NCBI GenBank assembly: GCA_046728075.1
Contig: JBKPDV010000166.1
Coordinates: forward strand, 1 to 10,662
Direction: 5' to 3'
From: JBKPDV01 sp046728075
Lineage (GTDB): Bacteria; Acidobacteriota; Thermoanaerobaculia; UBA5066; Gp7-AA6
DNA: 10,662 nt
The notes beneath the pieces are model-generated. The model worked only from the letters and a program-made list of their open reading frames with translations, did not search any database and was not told the origin of the DNA. This document shows positions 1 to 8,120 of the stretch, piece after piece. The translations under genes were made by a program, and so were the position numbers. The first letter of the stretch is position 1. Each line of letters opens with the position of its first letter.

Positions 1-756
1 CGCGGCCTGAACGCCGCGTACGGACAGTTCGGCGTGAACGCGCTTTACGCCCTCGTCGCGCAACGCCACATGCATCGCTACGGCACCAGCAACGATCACC
101 TCGGCGCCGTGGCCGTCGCCGAGCGCGCCTGGGCGAACCGCAACCCGGCGGCACAGTTCTACGAAGCCCCGCTCACGCTCGAAGAGTACCATCGCTCGCG
201 CTGGATCGTAGAGCCGTTCCACTTGCTCGACTGCTGCTTGGTCTCGAACGGCGGCGCGGCGGTGATCGTCACCGGCGCCGAGCGCGCGCGAAATCTCCGC
301 CAGCCGCCCGTTTACGTCTGGGGCTTTGGCCAGGGCCATCCCGGAGGTGATCCCGTCGATACGCTCACGTCGGGCGCGCCGCTCGCCAAGAAGGCTGCAT
401 TTCGGATGGCCGGGATCGACACGGCCGACGTCGACGTGGCCGAATTCTACGATTGCTACACCTTCACGGTGCTCGTTACACTCGAGGACTATGGGTTCTG
501 CGCGAAGGGCGAGTCGGGGCCGTTTGCCGCGGCCGGATCGCTCGGCCCGGGCGGCCGCTTGCCGGTGAACACGGGGGGTGGCCAGCTTTCGAGCTTCTAC
601 ATGTGGGGCATGACACCGGTTTCGGAAGGCGTTATCCAGGCGCGCGGCCAAGGTGGAGCGCGCCAGGTCGAGCGGCGGAACGTCGTGCTGGTGTCTGGCA
701 ACGGCGGGATTCTATCCACGCACTCGACGCTCGTTCTGAGCCCGCTTCAGTCGTGA
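1..756 (+). CDS. Thiolase-fold (SCP2-thiolase/lipid-transfer-protein-like) protein, C-terminal part
   Basis: The reading frame is open from base 1, so the N-terminus lies outside the window; the GTG at 34 is internal and not a real start. The visible 251 residues match the C-terminal two thirds of SCP2-type thiolases: an NGGAA segment near 250, the FYDCYTF block (about 445-465) followed by LEDYGFC and a KGE motif, an NTGGG block at 568, a GGARQV block near 655 and a glycine-rich end. In classical thiolases the NxxGG block leads into a Gly-His-Pro motif carrying a catalytic His; here the stretch reads SSFYMWGMTP and the His is absent. That pattern resembles Ltp-type proteins, some of which (Ltp2 with ChsH2) are retro-aldolases working with a DUF35 partner. 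The next gene is a DUF35 protein overlapping by four bases, so a two-subunit acyl-CoA enzyme is likely. The substrate (steroid side chain, fatty acid or other) cannot be told. The nucleophilic Cys region is not visible. Confidence 0.88.
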   Translation, partial: RGLNAAYGQFGVNALYALVAQRHMHRYGTSNDHLGAVAVAERAWANRNPAAQFYEAPLTLEEYHRSRWIVEPFHLLDCCLVSNGGAAVIVTGAERARNLRQPPVYVWGFGQGHPGGDPVDTLTSGAPLAKKAAFRMAGIDTADVDVAEFYDCYTFTVLVTLEDYGFCAKGESGPFAAAGSLGPGGRLPVNTGGGQLSSFYMWGMTPVSEGVIQARGQGGARQVERRNVVLVSGNGGILSTHSTLVLSPLQS

Positions 757-1166
757 CCACTGATCCGCAGAAGCCGATCCCCGAGATCACCGAGGCGCTT
801 CGTCCGTTTTTGGCCGCCGCTCGCGAGGGGCGGCTCGTCATGCAGCGTTGCAGCCGCTGCGGTCAGCGCCGATTCCCGCCGCGCGAGATTTGCAGCGACT
901 GCCTCGGCCGCGACGCTGATTGGGTGGCCTCCTCGGGGCGTGGCACGATCGTCAGCTTCAACGTCATGCACCAGGTCTACCATCCCGGGTTTGCCTCCGA
1001 GGTCCCGTACGCCGTCGTACTCGTCGAGCTCGAGGAAGGCGGCAGACTGCTCACCAACCTGATCGGCTGTCCCGTCGACCGGGTGCGCGTCGGTCTACCG
1101 GTCGAGGTGCAGTTCGAGAAACGCTCCGACGAGATCTCGTTGCCGCAATTCAGGCCTCGGCTCTGA
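753..1166 (+). CDS. DUF35 zinc-ribbon/OB-fold acyl-CoA-binding protein
   Basis: This 137-residue protein has the two-part DUF35 layout. An N-terminal helix (about 8-28) leads into a rubredoxin-like zinc ribbon with Cys33, Cys36, Cys47 and Cys50 (CSRCG and CSDC knuckles). An OB-fold follows from about residue 55 (GTIVSFN, then PYAVVLVELEEG) to the end. The family binds acyl-CoA and serves as accessory subunit to thiolases, HMG-CoA synthases and Ltp-type aldolases. I chose the GTG at 753 because it overlaps the stop of the thiolase gene (GTGA), the usual sign of translational coupling, and gives the normal family length; upstream in-frame codons would lie deep within the thiolase gene. All four zinc ligands are present, so it looks functional. 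The next gene begins 4 bases after its stop. Confidence 0.92.
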   Translation: MTTDPQKPIPEITEALRPFLAAAREGRLVMQRCSRCGQRRFPPREICSDCLGRDADWVASSGRGTIVSFNVMHQVYHPGFASEVPYAVVLVELEEGGRLLTNLIGCPVDRVRVGLPVEVQFEKRSDEISLPQFRPRL

Positions 1167-1170
1167 CGCG

Positions 1171-2190
1171 ATGAAGATCGCGATCGATCTCGGCACGACG
1201 TACTCGGTCGTCTACGTCGTCGGTCGCGGCGTGGTCTTACGGGAACCTTCGGCAGTTGCCATCTACAAAGAGAGCGGTGAGGTCATCGCCTACGGCGACA
1301 GGGCGCGCGGCATGCTCGGGCGCGTTCCCGGGTCGATCGAAGTGATTCGCCCGTTGCGAGACGGCGTCGTTGCCCATTTCGCGGCGGCGCGGGAGATCCT
1401 CCGTCATTTCATCGAGGTGGCCACCGAACGCCGTTGGGTCAAGCGCTCGCAGATCGTCATCTGCGTTCCCCACGGGGCCACGCCTGTCGAGATGGACAGC
1501 TTGAAGCGCGAGTCGCTGGCAGCGGGAGCACATCGCGTCGATCTCGTGAAGGAGCCGTTCGCCGCCGCGCTCGGGGCCGGCTTGGCGATCGGCGAGCCGC
1601 GCGGAAATCTGATCGTCGACGTCGGCGGCGGCACGACCGAGGCTACGGCGATCTCGCTGAACAGCATCGTGCATTGCGAGTCGCTGCGCATGGCGGGGAA
1701 CGCCATGGACCACGCGATCGAAGAGCATTTCCGCTCTCGCCATGACTTCGCGATCGGCGAGACGACTGCGGAACGGATCAAGATTCAGCATGGCTCGGTC
1801 ACGCCCCGCGAGCCCGATTTGTCGGTGGAGGTGAAGGGATTGAACGTCCGCAATGGATGCCCCGGCGTGCTGCGCGTGCCGTCGCGTGAGATCGTCGAGG
1901 CACTCGAGCCGATCGTCCGCCAAATCGTCGAGGCGATTCGCCGTACGATCGAGCACCTCCCTCCCGAGCTCGCCGGCGACATTCTCACCGAAGGGGGCGC
2001 GATGGTGGGCGGCGGGGCGCTGCTGCGAGGTTGGTCGGGACGGCTACGAGGTGCGCTCGGGCTGCCAATCCGCATCGACGAAGACCCGCTGATGGCCGTG
2101 ACCCGGGGCTTGATCCGCATCCTGGAGGATCGCAGTCGCTTCGCGGACCTGATCCTCAACTCGGAGTACCAGCCGGCGTTGGCGGGATGA
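1171..2190 (+). CDS. mreB: MreB-family bacterial actin
   Basis: The 339-residue product has the full actin-fold ATPase signature of MreB. The phosphate-1 loop is IDLGTTYSVVY (Asp6), phosphate-2 is VDVGGGTTEA (Asp150), the adenosine motif is MVGGGALLRG, and the C-terminus has EDPL followed by a V-x-RG segment. The length is that of normal MreB. In the cell MreB polymerises under the inner membrane and guides peptidoglycan synthesis along the side wall. Several positions depart from the tight consensus: TTYS replaces the usual TANT of loop 1 and MVGGG replaces LTGGG, so a divergent MreB paralogue (Mbl- or MreBH-like in role) is as likely as the main copy. The gene starts 4 bases after the DUF35 stop with no clear Shine-Dalgarno, implying coupling to the upstream genes. 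No mreC, mreD, pbp2 or rodA follows; the next gene is convergent, 16 bases away. DnaK/Hsp70 is excluded by size and motifs. Confidence 0.9.
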   Translation: MKIAIDLGTTYSVVYVVGRGVVLREPSAVAIYKESGEVIAYGDRARGMLGRVPGSIEVIRPLRDGVVAHFAAAREILRHFIEVATERRWVKRSQIVICVPHGATPVEMDSLKRESLAAGAHRVDLVKEPFAAALGAGLAIGEPRGNLIVDVGGGTTEATAISLNSIVHCESLRMAGNAMDHAIEEHFRSRHDFAIGETTAERIKIQHGSVTPREPDLSVEVKGLNVRNGCPGVLRVPSREIVEALEPIVRQIVEAIRRTIEHLPPELAGDILTEGGAMVGGGALLRGWSGRLRGALGLPIRIDEDPLMAVTRGLIRILEDRSRFADLILNSEYQPALAG

Positions 2191-2206
2191 GGACGGTCGC
2201 CGGCCT

Positions 2207-2857
2207 CTAATCGCGGAGCACGTGCTCGAACAAGAGCCACCCCGCGACACCGAACACCACGTCGAACGCCACCAGCACCCGTACCCAAACCGCCGCGTCG
2301 CCAGGAGCGCCGCTGCCGAGAAATACCGCTGACGCCTTCACGGCTGCGATGACGAGCGGCACGAGCAGGGGAAAGATGAGGAGCGGGAGGAGAATTTCAC
2401 GAGCCCGAGACGCGACCGAGATCGAGGCGAAGAGTGTGGCCAGGGCCGAAAAACCGAGGTTGCCGAGAGCGCACAAACCGACGAGCGCCAGGGGTGCGCG
2501 CGGCACGATGCCGAACAAGATCGTCGTGAGCGGCAACACCACCGCCTGCAGGATGGCGAGGCTCGCAGCCGTGCCGAGCATCTTGGCGATGAAGATCGAC
2601 GCGGGATCGAGCGGAGCGGTCTTCAGGCCCTCGATGCAGAGATTTTCGCGCTCGAGGAGGAACGTGCGCTGCGCGCCGAGCGTTCCGGCGAAGACGAACG
2701 AGATCCACAGCCCCGCGGCCGCGGACTCTGGCGTCGGCTTCTCGGGCATGGCGAACTGCAGGATCATGAGCACGAGCAGACCGAGCACGAACAGCGAGAG
2801 GAGACCGGTCTTCGATCGGAACTCGATCCGCAGGTCTTTCTGCAGGATCAGCCACAC
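2207..2857 (-). CDS. ccmB: Cytochrome c maturation ABC transporter permease CcmB
   Basis: This 216-residue hydrophobic protein matches CcmB in length (E. coli about 220) and layout. A basic N-terminal segment with LQKDLRIEFRSK precedes about six membrane spans: one ending at MILQF, one around AAGLWISFVFAGTLG, then clusters around LAILQAVVLPLTTILFG, LALVGLCALGNLGFSALATLF, LLPLLIFPLLVPLVIAA and the C-terminal LVAFDVVFGVAGWLLF. The cytoplasmic FLLERENLCIEGLKTAPLDP stretch is characteristic of the family. CcmB is the membrane subunit of the CcmABCD complex, where ATP hydrolysis releases holo-CcmE (heme chaperone) from CcmC. I took the GTG at 2857: it is the first usable start after the ccmA stop, has AGGA eight bases upstream, and leaves a 14-base gap to ccmA. 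The frame is open further upstream but only across ccmA. No ccmC follows; the convergent actin gene ends 16 bases away. Confidence 0.88.
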   Translation of the reverse strand: MWLILQKDLRIEFRSKTGLLSLFVLGLLVLMILQFAMPEKPTPESAAAGLWISFVFAGTLGAQRTFLLERENLCIEGLKTAPLDPASIFIAKMLGTAASLAILQAVVLPLTTILFGIVPRAPLALVGLCALGNLGFSALATLFASISVASRAREILLPLLIFPLLVPLVIAAVKASAVFLGSGAPGDAAVWVRVLVAFDVVFGVAGWLLFEHVLRD

Positions 2858-2871
2858 GCTCCGCGTCCTGG

Positions 2872-3582
2872 TTATCCTGAGGAGGAAGAGTGGTGCTCGT
2901 AGATGCGCACCATCTCTTGAGGGCCTGGCACGAAGCGCCCCGATTGCCATACCAGGCGTCCCCCGCGGAGAATGACCGCGCGATCGCAGACCTCGAGGCC
3001 GCGGCCGATGTCGTGGGTGGTGAGCACCATCGCCTTCCCGCGGCGGTGGACGCGCGCGAGGATCTCCTGTAAGTGCGCGACGGCGTCCGGGTCGAGCCCC
3101 GTATACGGCTCGTCGAGTAGCAACAGGTCGGGGTCGTGCAGGAATGCCCGCGCAAGCGCCAACCGTTGCTCCATCCCCCGCGAGAAGCTTTTGAGCGGCC
3201 GCTCCCTCCAGGCTTCGAGACCGACTTCCGCGAGCATCTCGTCGATGCGCGCCGCCGGGCGAGCGACGCCGTACAAACCGGCGTAGAAGCCCAGGTTCTC
3301 GGCGGCCGTGAGCTCTCCGTAGAGAAAGCTTCCGTGGCTGAGCAGCCCGATTCGCCGCCGCACCGCCGGGCGTGGCCACTCCTCGCCGAACAGGCGCAGG
3401 CGCCCCGCGCTCGGCCGGAGCACGGTCGCCAACAGCTTGACCAGCGTCGTCTTGCCGGCGCCGTTCGGGCCGAAGATGGTGAGGCTCTCGCCGGCGTGGA
3501 TCTCGAGATCGAGATCGGCGAGCGCCCGGATGGACGCGTACCGCCTTCCGAGCCCCACGGCCTCCACGACCGGCACCGCCAT
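2872..3582 (-). CDS. ccmA: Cytochrome c maturation ABC transporter ATPase CcmA
   Basis: This 236-residue ABC ATPase has Walker A at 38-46 (GPNGAGKTT), the signature segment SFSRGMEQR at 132-140 in place of LSGGQ, Walker B LLLLDEP ending at 159, a D-loop GLD (162-164) and the switch His190 in TTHD. At the Q-loop position it has SHGSFLYGELTAAENL, with His where most ABC proteins have Gln; this and the SRGM-type signature are typical of CcmA in deltaproteobacteria-like genomes. The partner permease ccmB follows after 14 bases, which settles the assignment over a generic ABC-2 ATPase. The complex drives release of heme-loaded CcmE during c-type cytochrome assembly. The ATG at 3582 fits the domain start, but no Shine-Dalgarno is visible; the bases just upstream are an AT-rich T-run belonging to a terminator-like hairpin. 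A GTG five codons in is a possible alternative start. Confidence 0.9.
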   Translation of the reverse strand: MAVPVVEAVGLGRRYASIRALADLDLEIHAGESLTIFGPNGAGKTTLVKLLATVLRPSAGRLRLFGEEWPRPAVRRRIGLLSHGSFLYGELTAAENLGFYAGLYGVARPAARIDEMLAEVGLEAWRERPLKSFSRGMEQRLALARAFLHDPDLLLLDEPYTGLDPDAVAHLQEILARVHRRGKAMVLTTHDIGRGLEVCDRAVILRGGRLVWQSGRFVPGPQEMVRIYEHHSSSSG

Positions 3583-3596
3583 GGACGACGGGATAT

Positions 3597-3621
3597 AAAA
3601 AACGGCCCTAGGACTCCAGGG
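3597..3621 (-). terminator. Terminator-like hairpin with U-tract ahead of ccmA
   Basis: Read on the minus strand, CCCTGG (3621-3616), loop AGTC and CTAGGG (3611-3606) form a 6-bp stem with one G-U pair. The spacer CCG and then six T (3602-3597) follow. This is the form of an intrinsic terminator. It lies 15 bases before the ccmA start and downstream of a promoter match, so it would act on the ccmA leader rather than end an upstream gene. The stem is short, so its strength is uncertain. Confidence 0.45.
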
Positions 3622-3689
3622 TTCGAGCCTTAGGTCTCGGGCTTCCGGGAAGGCTTCGGTTGACCTAGCCCAAGCCCGCGGCTGGAGCC
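3612..3689 (-). promoter_or_regulatory. Candidate structured leader (antiterminator) of ccmA
   Basis: On the minus strand GGCTCCAG (3689-3682) can pair with CTGGAGTC (3619-3612) to give an 8-bp stem with one G-U pair. Its 3' arm overlaps the 5' arm and loop of the terminator-like hairpin at 3621-3606, so the two structures exclude each other, as in attenuators and riboswitches. Between the arms are two more inverted pairs: CGGGCTT (3678-3672) with AAGCCCG (3644-3638), 7 bp, and TAGGTC (3667-3662) with GACCTA (3636-3631), 6 bp. I recognise no known riboswitch class and no short leader peptide. GC-rich DNA gives chance pairings, so this remains a hypothesis supported mainly by the geometry. Confidence 0.35.
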
Positions 3690-3698
3690 TGAACGTCG

Positions 3699-3726
3699 AT
3701 TCTATGTTACAAGCCGGTCGTGTTCA
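3699..3726 (-). promoter_or_regulatory. Candidate sigma-70-type promoter for ccmAB
   Basis: On the minus strand TGAACA (3726-3721; 4 of 6 to TTGACA), a 16-base spacer and TAGAAT (3704-3699; 5 of 6 to TATAAT) form a reasonable housekeeping promoter. It is in an AT-richer patch of otherwise GC-rich DNA. Transcription would begin near 3692, just ahead of the structured leader, leaving about 110 bases of untranslated RNA before ccmA. The -35 element lies over the first codons of the divergent kinase gene. Confidence 0.4.
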
Positions 3727-5332
3727 CGATCCGCGGCAAGCTCTTGATCTGCGCGCTGGAGATCGTCGCGGCCGCCATCTTGCTTCTCTCGATGCCGCCG
3801 TGGGAATGGTGGGCGCAGGCGGGGCTCGCTTCCCTGGCGATCCTGGCCGTCGCTCTTGCGGCGATGCTCGGGCGATCGATCGCGCTCCGCATCGAGCGGT
3901 TGGTGGCGGCCACACGCCGCATCGGGGACGGTGACTACGATCACCCCGTGCGTGTGAATGCCTCGGACGAGCTCGGCACGCTCGGCCGCGAGATCAATCA
4001 CATGCGCGCGCTGTTGGCGGACAAGGTTCGCCAGCTCGAGGAGCTGGCACGCGAGCTCGAGCGCAAGGTCATCCAGCGCACCGAGGCGCTGCGTACGGCC
4101 AACGATCGGCTCTCGCTCGTCCACCAGGTGGCGAATGCGGTGAATTCCAGCCTCGATTTCCAACGCATCTTCGAAGCGGTCGTCGAGGGCACGCGGCGGC
4201 TCGTCGATTTCGAGCAGGCCTCGATAGCGCGCATCACCGATCCGCAGACGGCGACGGTTTTCGCCATCTCCGGGAGCCTGGGCACGCTGCAGGGAGGCAA
4301 GAAGATCGTGCTGCCTGCCTCGCGGTTCTCCGACGTCTTGGAGCACCGCAGGCCTGCGGTATTCGACGTACCGGTCGACCGCGTCACCACGGACACGCTC
4401 CGCATGTCGGCGATCCGGCGCGAGATCGTGCTGCCGCTCGTCGTCGGCGATCAGGTGATGGGCACGTTCAATCTGGGAAGTCGCCGGCGAGACGCCTTCT
4501 CCGGAGCCGAGATCGAGGTGCTCTCGCAGATTGCCGCAGAGCTCAGCGTCGCGCTGGCGCAGGCCGAGGCCTACGACCGGGAACATGAGGCCGCGCGGAA
4601 GCTGAAGGAGCTCTCCGACCTGAAGTCCGAGTTCGTGTCGAAAGTGTCCCACGAGCTGCGCACGCCTCTCACGTCGATCATGGGTGCAGTGGACAACCTG
4701 CTCGACGGCATAGCCGGGCCGGTGGACGAGCGCCCTCGCGCCTATCTCGCGCGAATCAAGGAAAACAGCGACCGGCTACTTCGTCTCATCAACGAGCTCC
4801 TCGATCTGGCTCGCATCGAAGCGGGCAAGGAAGAGATCCACGCGTCCCGGTTCCGCCTCGATGCTTTGATCGAAGAGACACTCGACACGCTGAAGCCGCT
4901 CGCCGCCGAGCACGGCGTCGTACTCGCCGCACCGACCCCTTCCCCGCTGGTGATCCGCGCCGATCGCGACAAGATCTCGCGCGTCTTGGTCAACTTAGTG
5001 CAGAACGGCATCAAGTTCACGCCTTCGGGCGGGCGGGTTGAAATCGCGGCGAGCAACGACGGCGCGTGGGCCAGAGTCGCGGTGAGCGACAGCGGCGCCG
5101 GCATCCCGCAGAACGAGCTCGAGCGGATCTTCGACAAATTCCATCAGGTGAAGCGGCCACGGGGTCCCGGAGGCCCGGGTACTGGGCTCGGCTTGCCGAT
5201 CAGCCGACAGCTCGTCGAGATGCATGGCGGGCGGCTCACCGTCGAGAGTACCCACGGTAAGGGCAGCACGTTCACCGTCGTTTTGCCGACGTCGGCCGAA
5301 CGCGATCGCCAGGCTGAAGCGGGCCCCGAGAC

Positions 5333-5348
<16 letters not shown>
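3720..5348 (+). CDS. Membrane sensor histidine kinase (2 TM, HAMP, GAF, HisKA, HATPase)
   Basis: The 542-residue product has two membrane helices (about 8-25 and 32-51) joined by a loop of only some six residues (PPWEWW). A HAMP domain (about 52-105), a coiled-coil linker (to about 128), a GAF domain (about 140-285) and the kinase core follow. The core holds the H-box SHELRTPLTS with phospho-acceptor His311, an N-box starting at Asn425 (NLVQNGIKF, with Gly where Ala is usual), G1 DSGAGIP, F-box FDKFHQV and G2 GTGLGLPIS. It should autophosphorylate and pass phosphate to the response regulator that overlaps its 3' end by 16 bases. With almost no periplasmic part, the signal is likely sensed in the membrane or by the cytoplasmic GAF domain; the GAF ligand is unknown. 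The GTG at 3720 is the first usual start after an in-frame stop at 3690. It has no clear Shine-Dalgarno, so initiation may be weak or nearly leaderless. Confidence 0.93.
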
Positions 5349-6691
<1,343 letters not shown>

Positions 6692-6703
6692 CAGTCGGCG
6701 GAG

Positions 6704-8107
6704 GTGGCACGACCTCTTTCGATTCCCGCGACGATCGTCGTCGCCCTCGTCGTGGTCGCCATGCTCGCGTGGAGCGCCACCCGCGAGAGCCCGGTGGATT
6801 GGTCTCTCGACCAAGTCGGCGCGACGATCCAAATGATCGAGCGAACGGTCGAGATCGCCGATGCGGCCAATCGAGCCAAAGAGGGCCCTTGGAGCATCTT
6901 CAGCGTCGCCGAGGACCCGCCCGCGAAGGCACGCGATCGAGGGATCAAGCGCTATTACCGGGCGACCGATCGCCTCGAGACGTTGCACAGAGACGAGGAG
7001 GCGCGAGCCGTCCGCGCTCACTTGGCGTATCTACTCTCGGACGCGGGTCGCAGTCGGGAGGCAAACCTTCAGTTGAAGGTCCTGCGGCAGTTCCCGCAAA
7101 TGCGCGGTCTTTGCGATGCGATCGCCGCCGTGGACGCGGACCCGTCCAGCGACGCAGCGACTTTCGTCGACCCGGAAGTCGTCACGCCGCTGCGCAAGGG
7201 CTGGGCGGCCACTCGGTTGAAGATCCGCCTGCTCGACCGCGCTGGACGACGCTCCGAGGCCGACGAGTTGCGGGAAGCCGCCCGGCGATCGGGCAACGCG
7301 CGATTCTTCCGAATGATGGCCGTCGACGCCGTGGGCGCGGTGCTCTTCTACATCGGTGCCCTGTCGGTGGTGTTCGAGCTGCGCTACGAGTCGTGGCGTC
7401 CACGCCTGCCGGCTCCGACCCGGAGCGGATGGACCGTGGCTCAAGGCCTCGGCGTCTTCGCGCGATCGGAGCTGATCGGCCTGCTTCTCGCGGCGGGGGT
7501 CGCCGCAATCGGCTGTAGCGGGCCGCTCTCGGGTCTTTGTCTGTGGGACGGGCTCGTCTGCTTCCTACCCCTCGTATGGCTGGCGCGCCGACACCTGGTG
7601 ACGGGTCCTTGGCGCGAGGTGATGCATGAGTTCCGCATGCTGCCCACGGGGCTCGGCGCGAAGACCATGCTGCGAATCTCGCTCGGGCTCCTGGCGATCG
7701 TCTGGATTGCCGGCCCGGCGATCGAACCGATCTCCAAGTGGCTCGGCGTCGATTCGGATTTGACGGGTGTCTACTTCGACCCGATGGTGATGGACACCCC
7801 GCCGCGTGTCGCGCTCGCAGGCGTGAACGCCGTCCTCTGGGCCCCCCTCGCCGAGGAGGTGACGTTCCGCGGCTTGCTCTACCTGACGCTGCGCACGATC
7901 GTCCGACCGGGGGTCGCGGCCTTGGCGAGCGCCGCGCTCTTCGCGCAGGCTCACTTCTATTCGCCCGCCGCGTCGCTTCCGGTGCTATGGACCGGCGTCG
8001 TCTTCGCGTTCGGCTTCGAGCGCTACGGCAGCCTGCTCCCGGGCCTCGTCTGCCACGCGCTGATGAATCTGTTCTTCATCGTCTCCAACGTCGTGGCTTA
8101 TCGCTGA
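6704..8107 (+). CDS. CPBP-family intramembrane protease with N-terminal helical domain
   Basis: The C-terminal half of this 467-residue protein is a CPBP (Abi/CAAX protease-like) membrane domain. It has the Glu384-Glu385 pair with Arg389 in EEVTFRG, His417 in FAQAHF, and His451 with Asn455 in CHALMN, that is all conserved motifs of the family's membrane-embedded active site. Several helices surround it (about 205-225, 260-280, 285-302, 328-348, 370-383, 403-418, 425-440, 444-464). The N-terminus has a signal-anchor helix (about 9-25) and then roughly 170 soluble, mostly helical residues with TPR-like segments (around 85-115 and 165-195), probably periplasmic. I do not recognise that domain. 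The GTG at 6704 is 12 bases after the regulator stop. It keeps the first helix intact, although the GGAGG is almost touching the start codon. The gene is likely cotranscribed with the two-component system. CPBP proteins process prenylated or other membrane substrates; the substrate here is unknown. Confidence 0.87.
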   Translation: MARPLSIPATIVVALVVVAMLAWSATRESPVDWSLDQVGATIQMIERTVEIADAANRAKEGPWSIFSVAEDPPAKARDRGIKRYYRATDRLETLHRDEEARAVRAHLAYLLSDAGRSREANLQLKVLRQFPQMRGLCDAIAAVDADPSSDAATFVDPEVVTPLRKGWAATRLKIRLLDRAGRRSEADELREAARRSGNARFFRMMAVDAVGAVLFYIGALSVVFELRYESWRPRLPAPTRSGWTVAQGLGVFARSELIGLLLAAGVAAIGCSGPLSGLCLWDGLVCFLPLVWLARRHLVTGPWREVMHEFRMLPTGLGAKTMLRISLGLLAIVWIAGPAIEPISKWLGVDSDLTGVYFDPMVMDTPPRVALAGVNAVLWAPLAEEVTFRGLLYLTLRTIVRPGVAALASAALFAQAHFYSPAASLPVLWTGVVFAFGFERYGSLLPGLVCHALMNLFFIVSNVVAYR

Positions 8108-8120
8108 GCGGCTCGGCGGT

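Noticed and set aside
2191..2206. Terminator sought between the convergent mreB and ccmB genes
   Set aside because: The 16-base gap has only a short GC-rich stretch with no stem and T-run on either strand.
3619..3629. GGGTTCGAGCC on the + strand looks like a tRNA T-arm
   Set aside because: Only three stem pairs form around the loop. No acceptor, D or anticodon arm is found on either side, and integrase or attachment-site duplications are absent.
3631..3678. Possible H-type pseudoknot in the ccmA leader, since the 7-bp and 6-bp inverted pairs cross each other
   Set aside because: The linker between the two 3' arms is a single base (3637), which makes simultaneous formation unlikely. The pairs are better read as alternative folds or chance matches.
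6705..6720. TGGCACG followed at the right distance by a T-rich stretch, like a sigma-54 promoter before the protease gene
   Set aside because: The -24 half is perfect but the -12 half reads CTTTC without the required GC, and the site overlaps the start codon of the gene it would serve.
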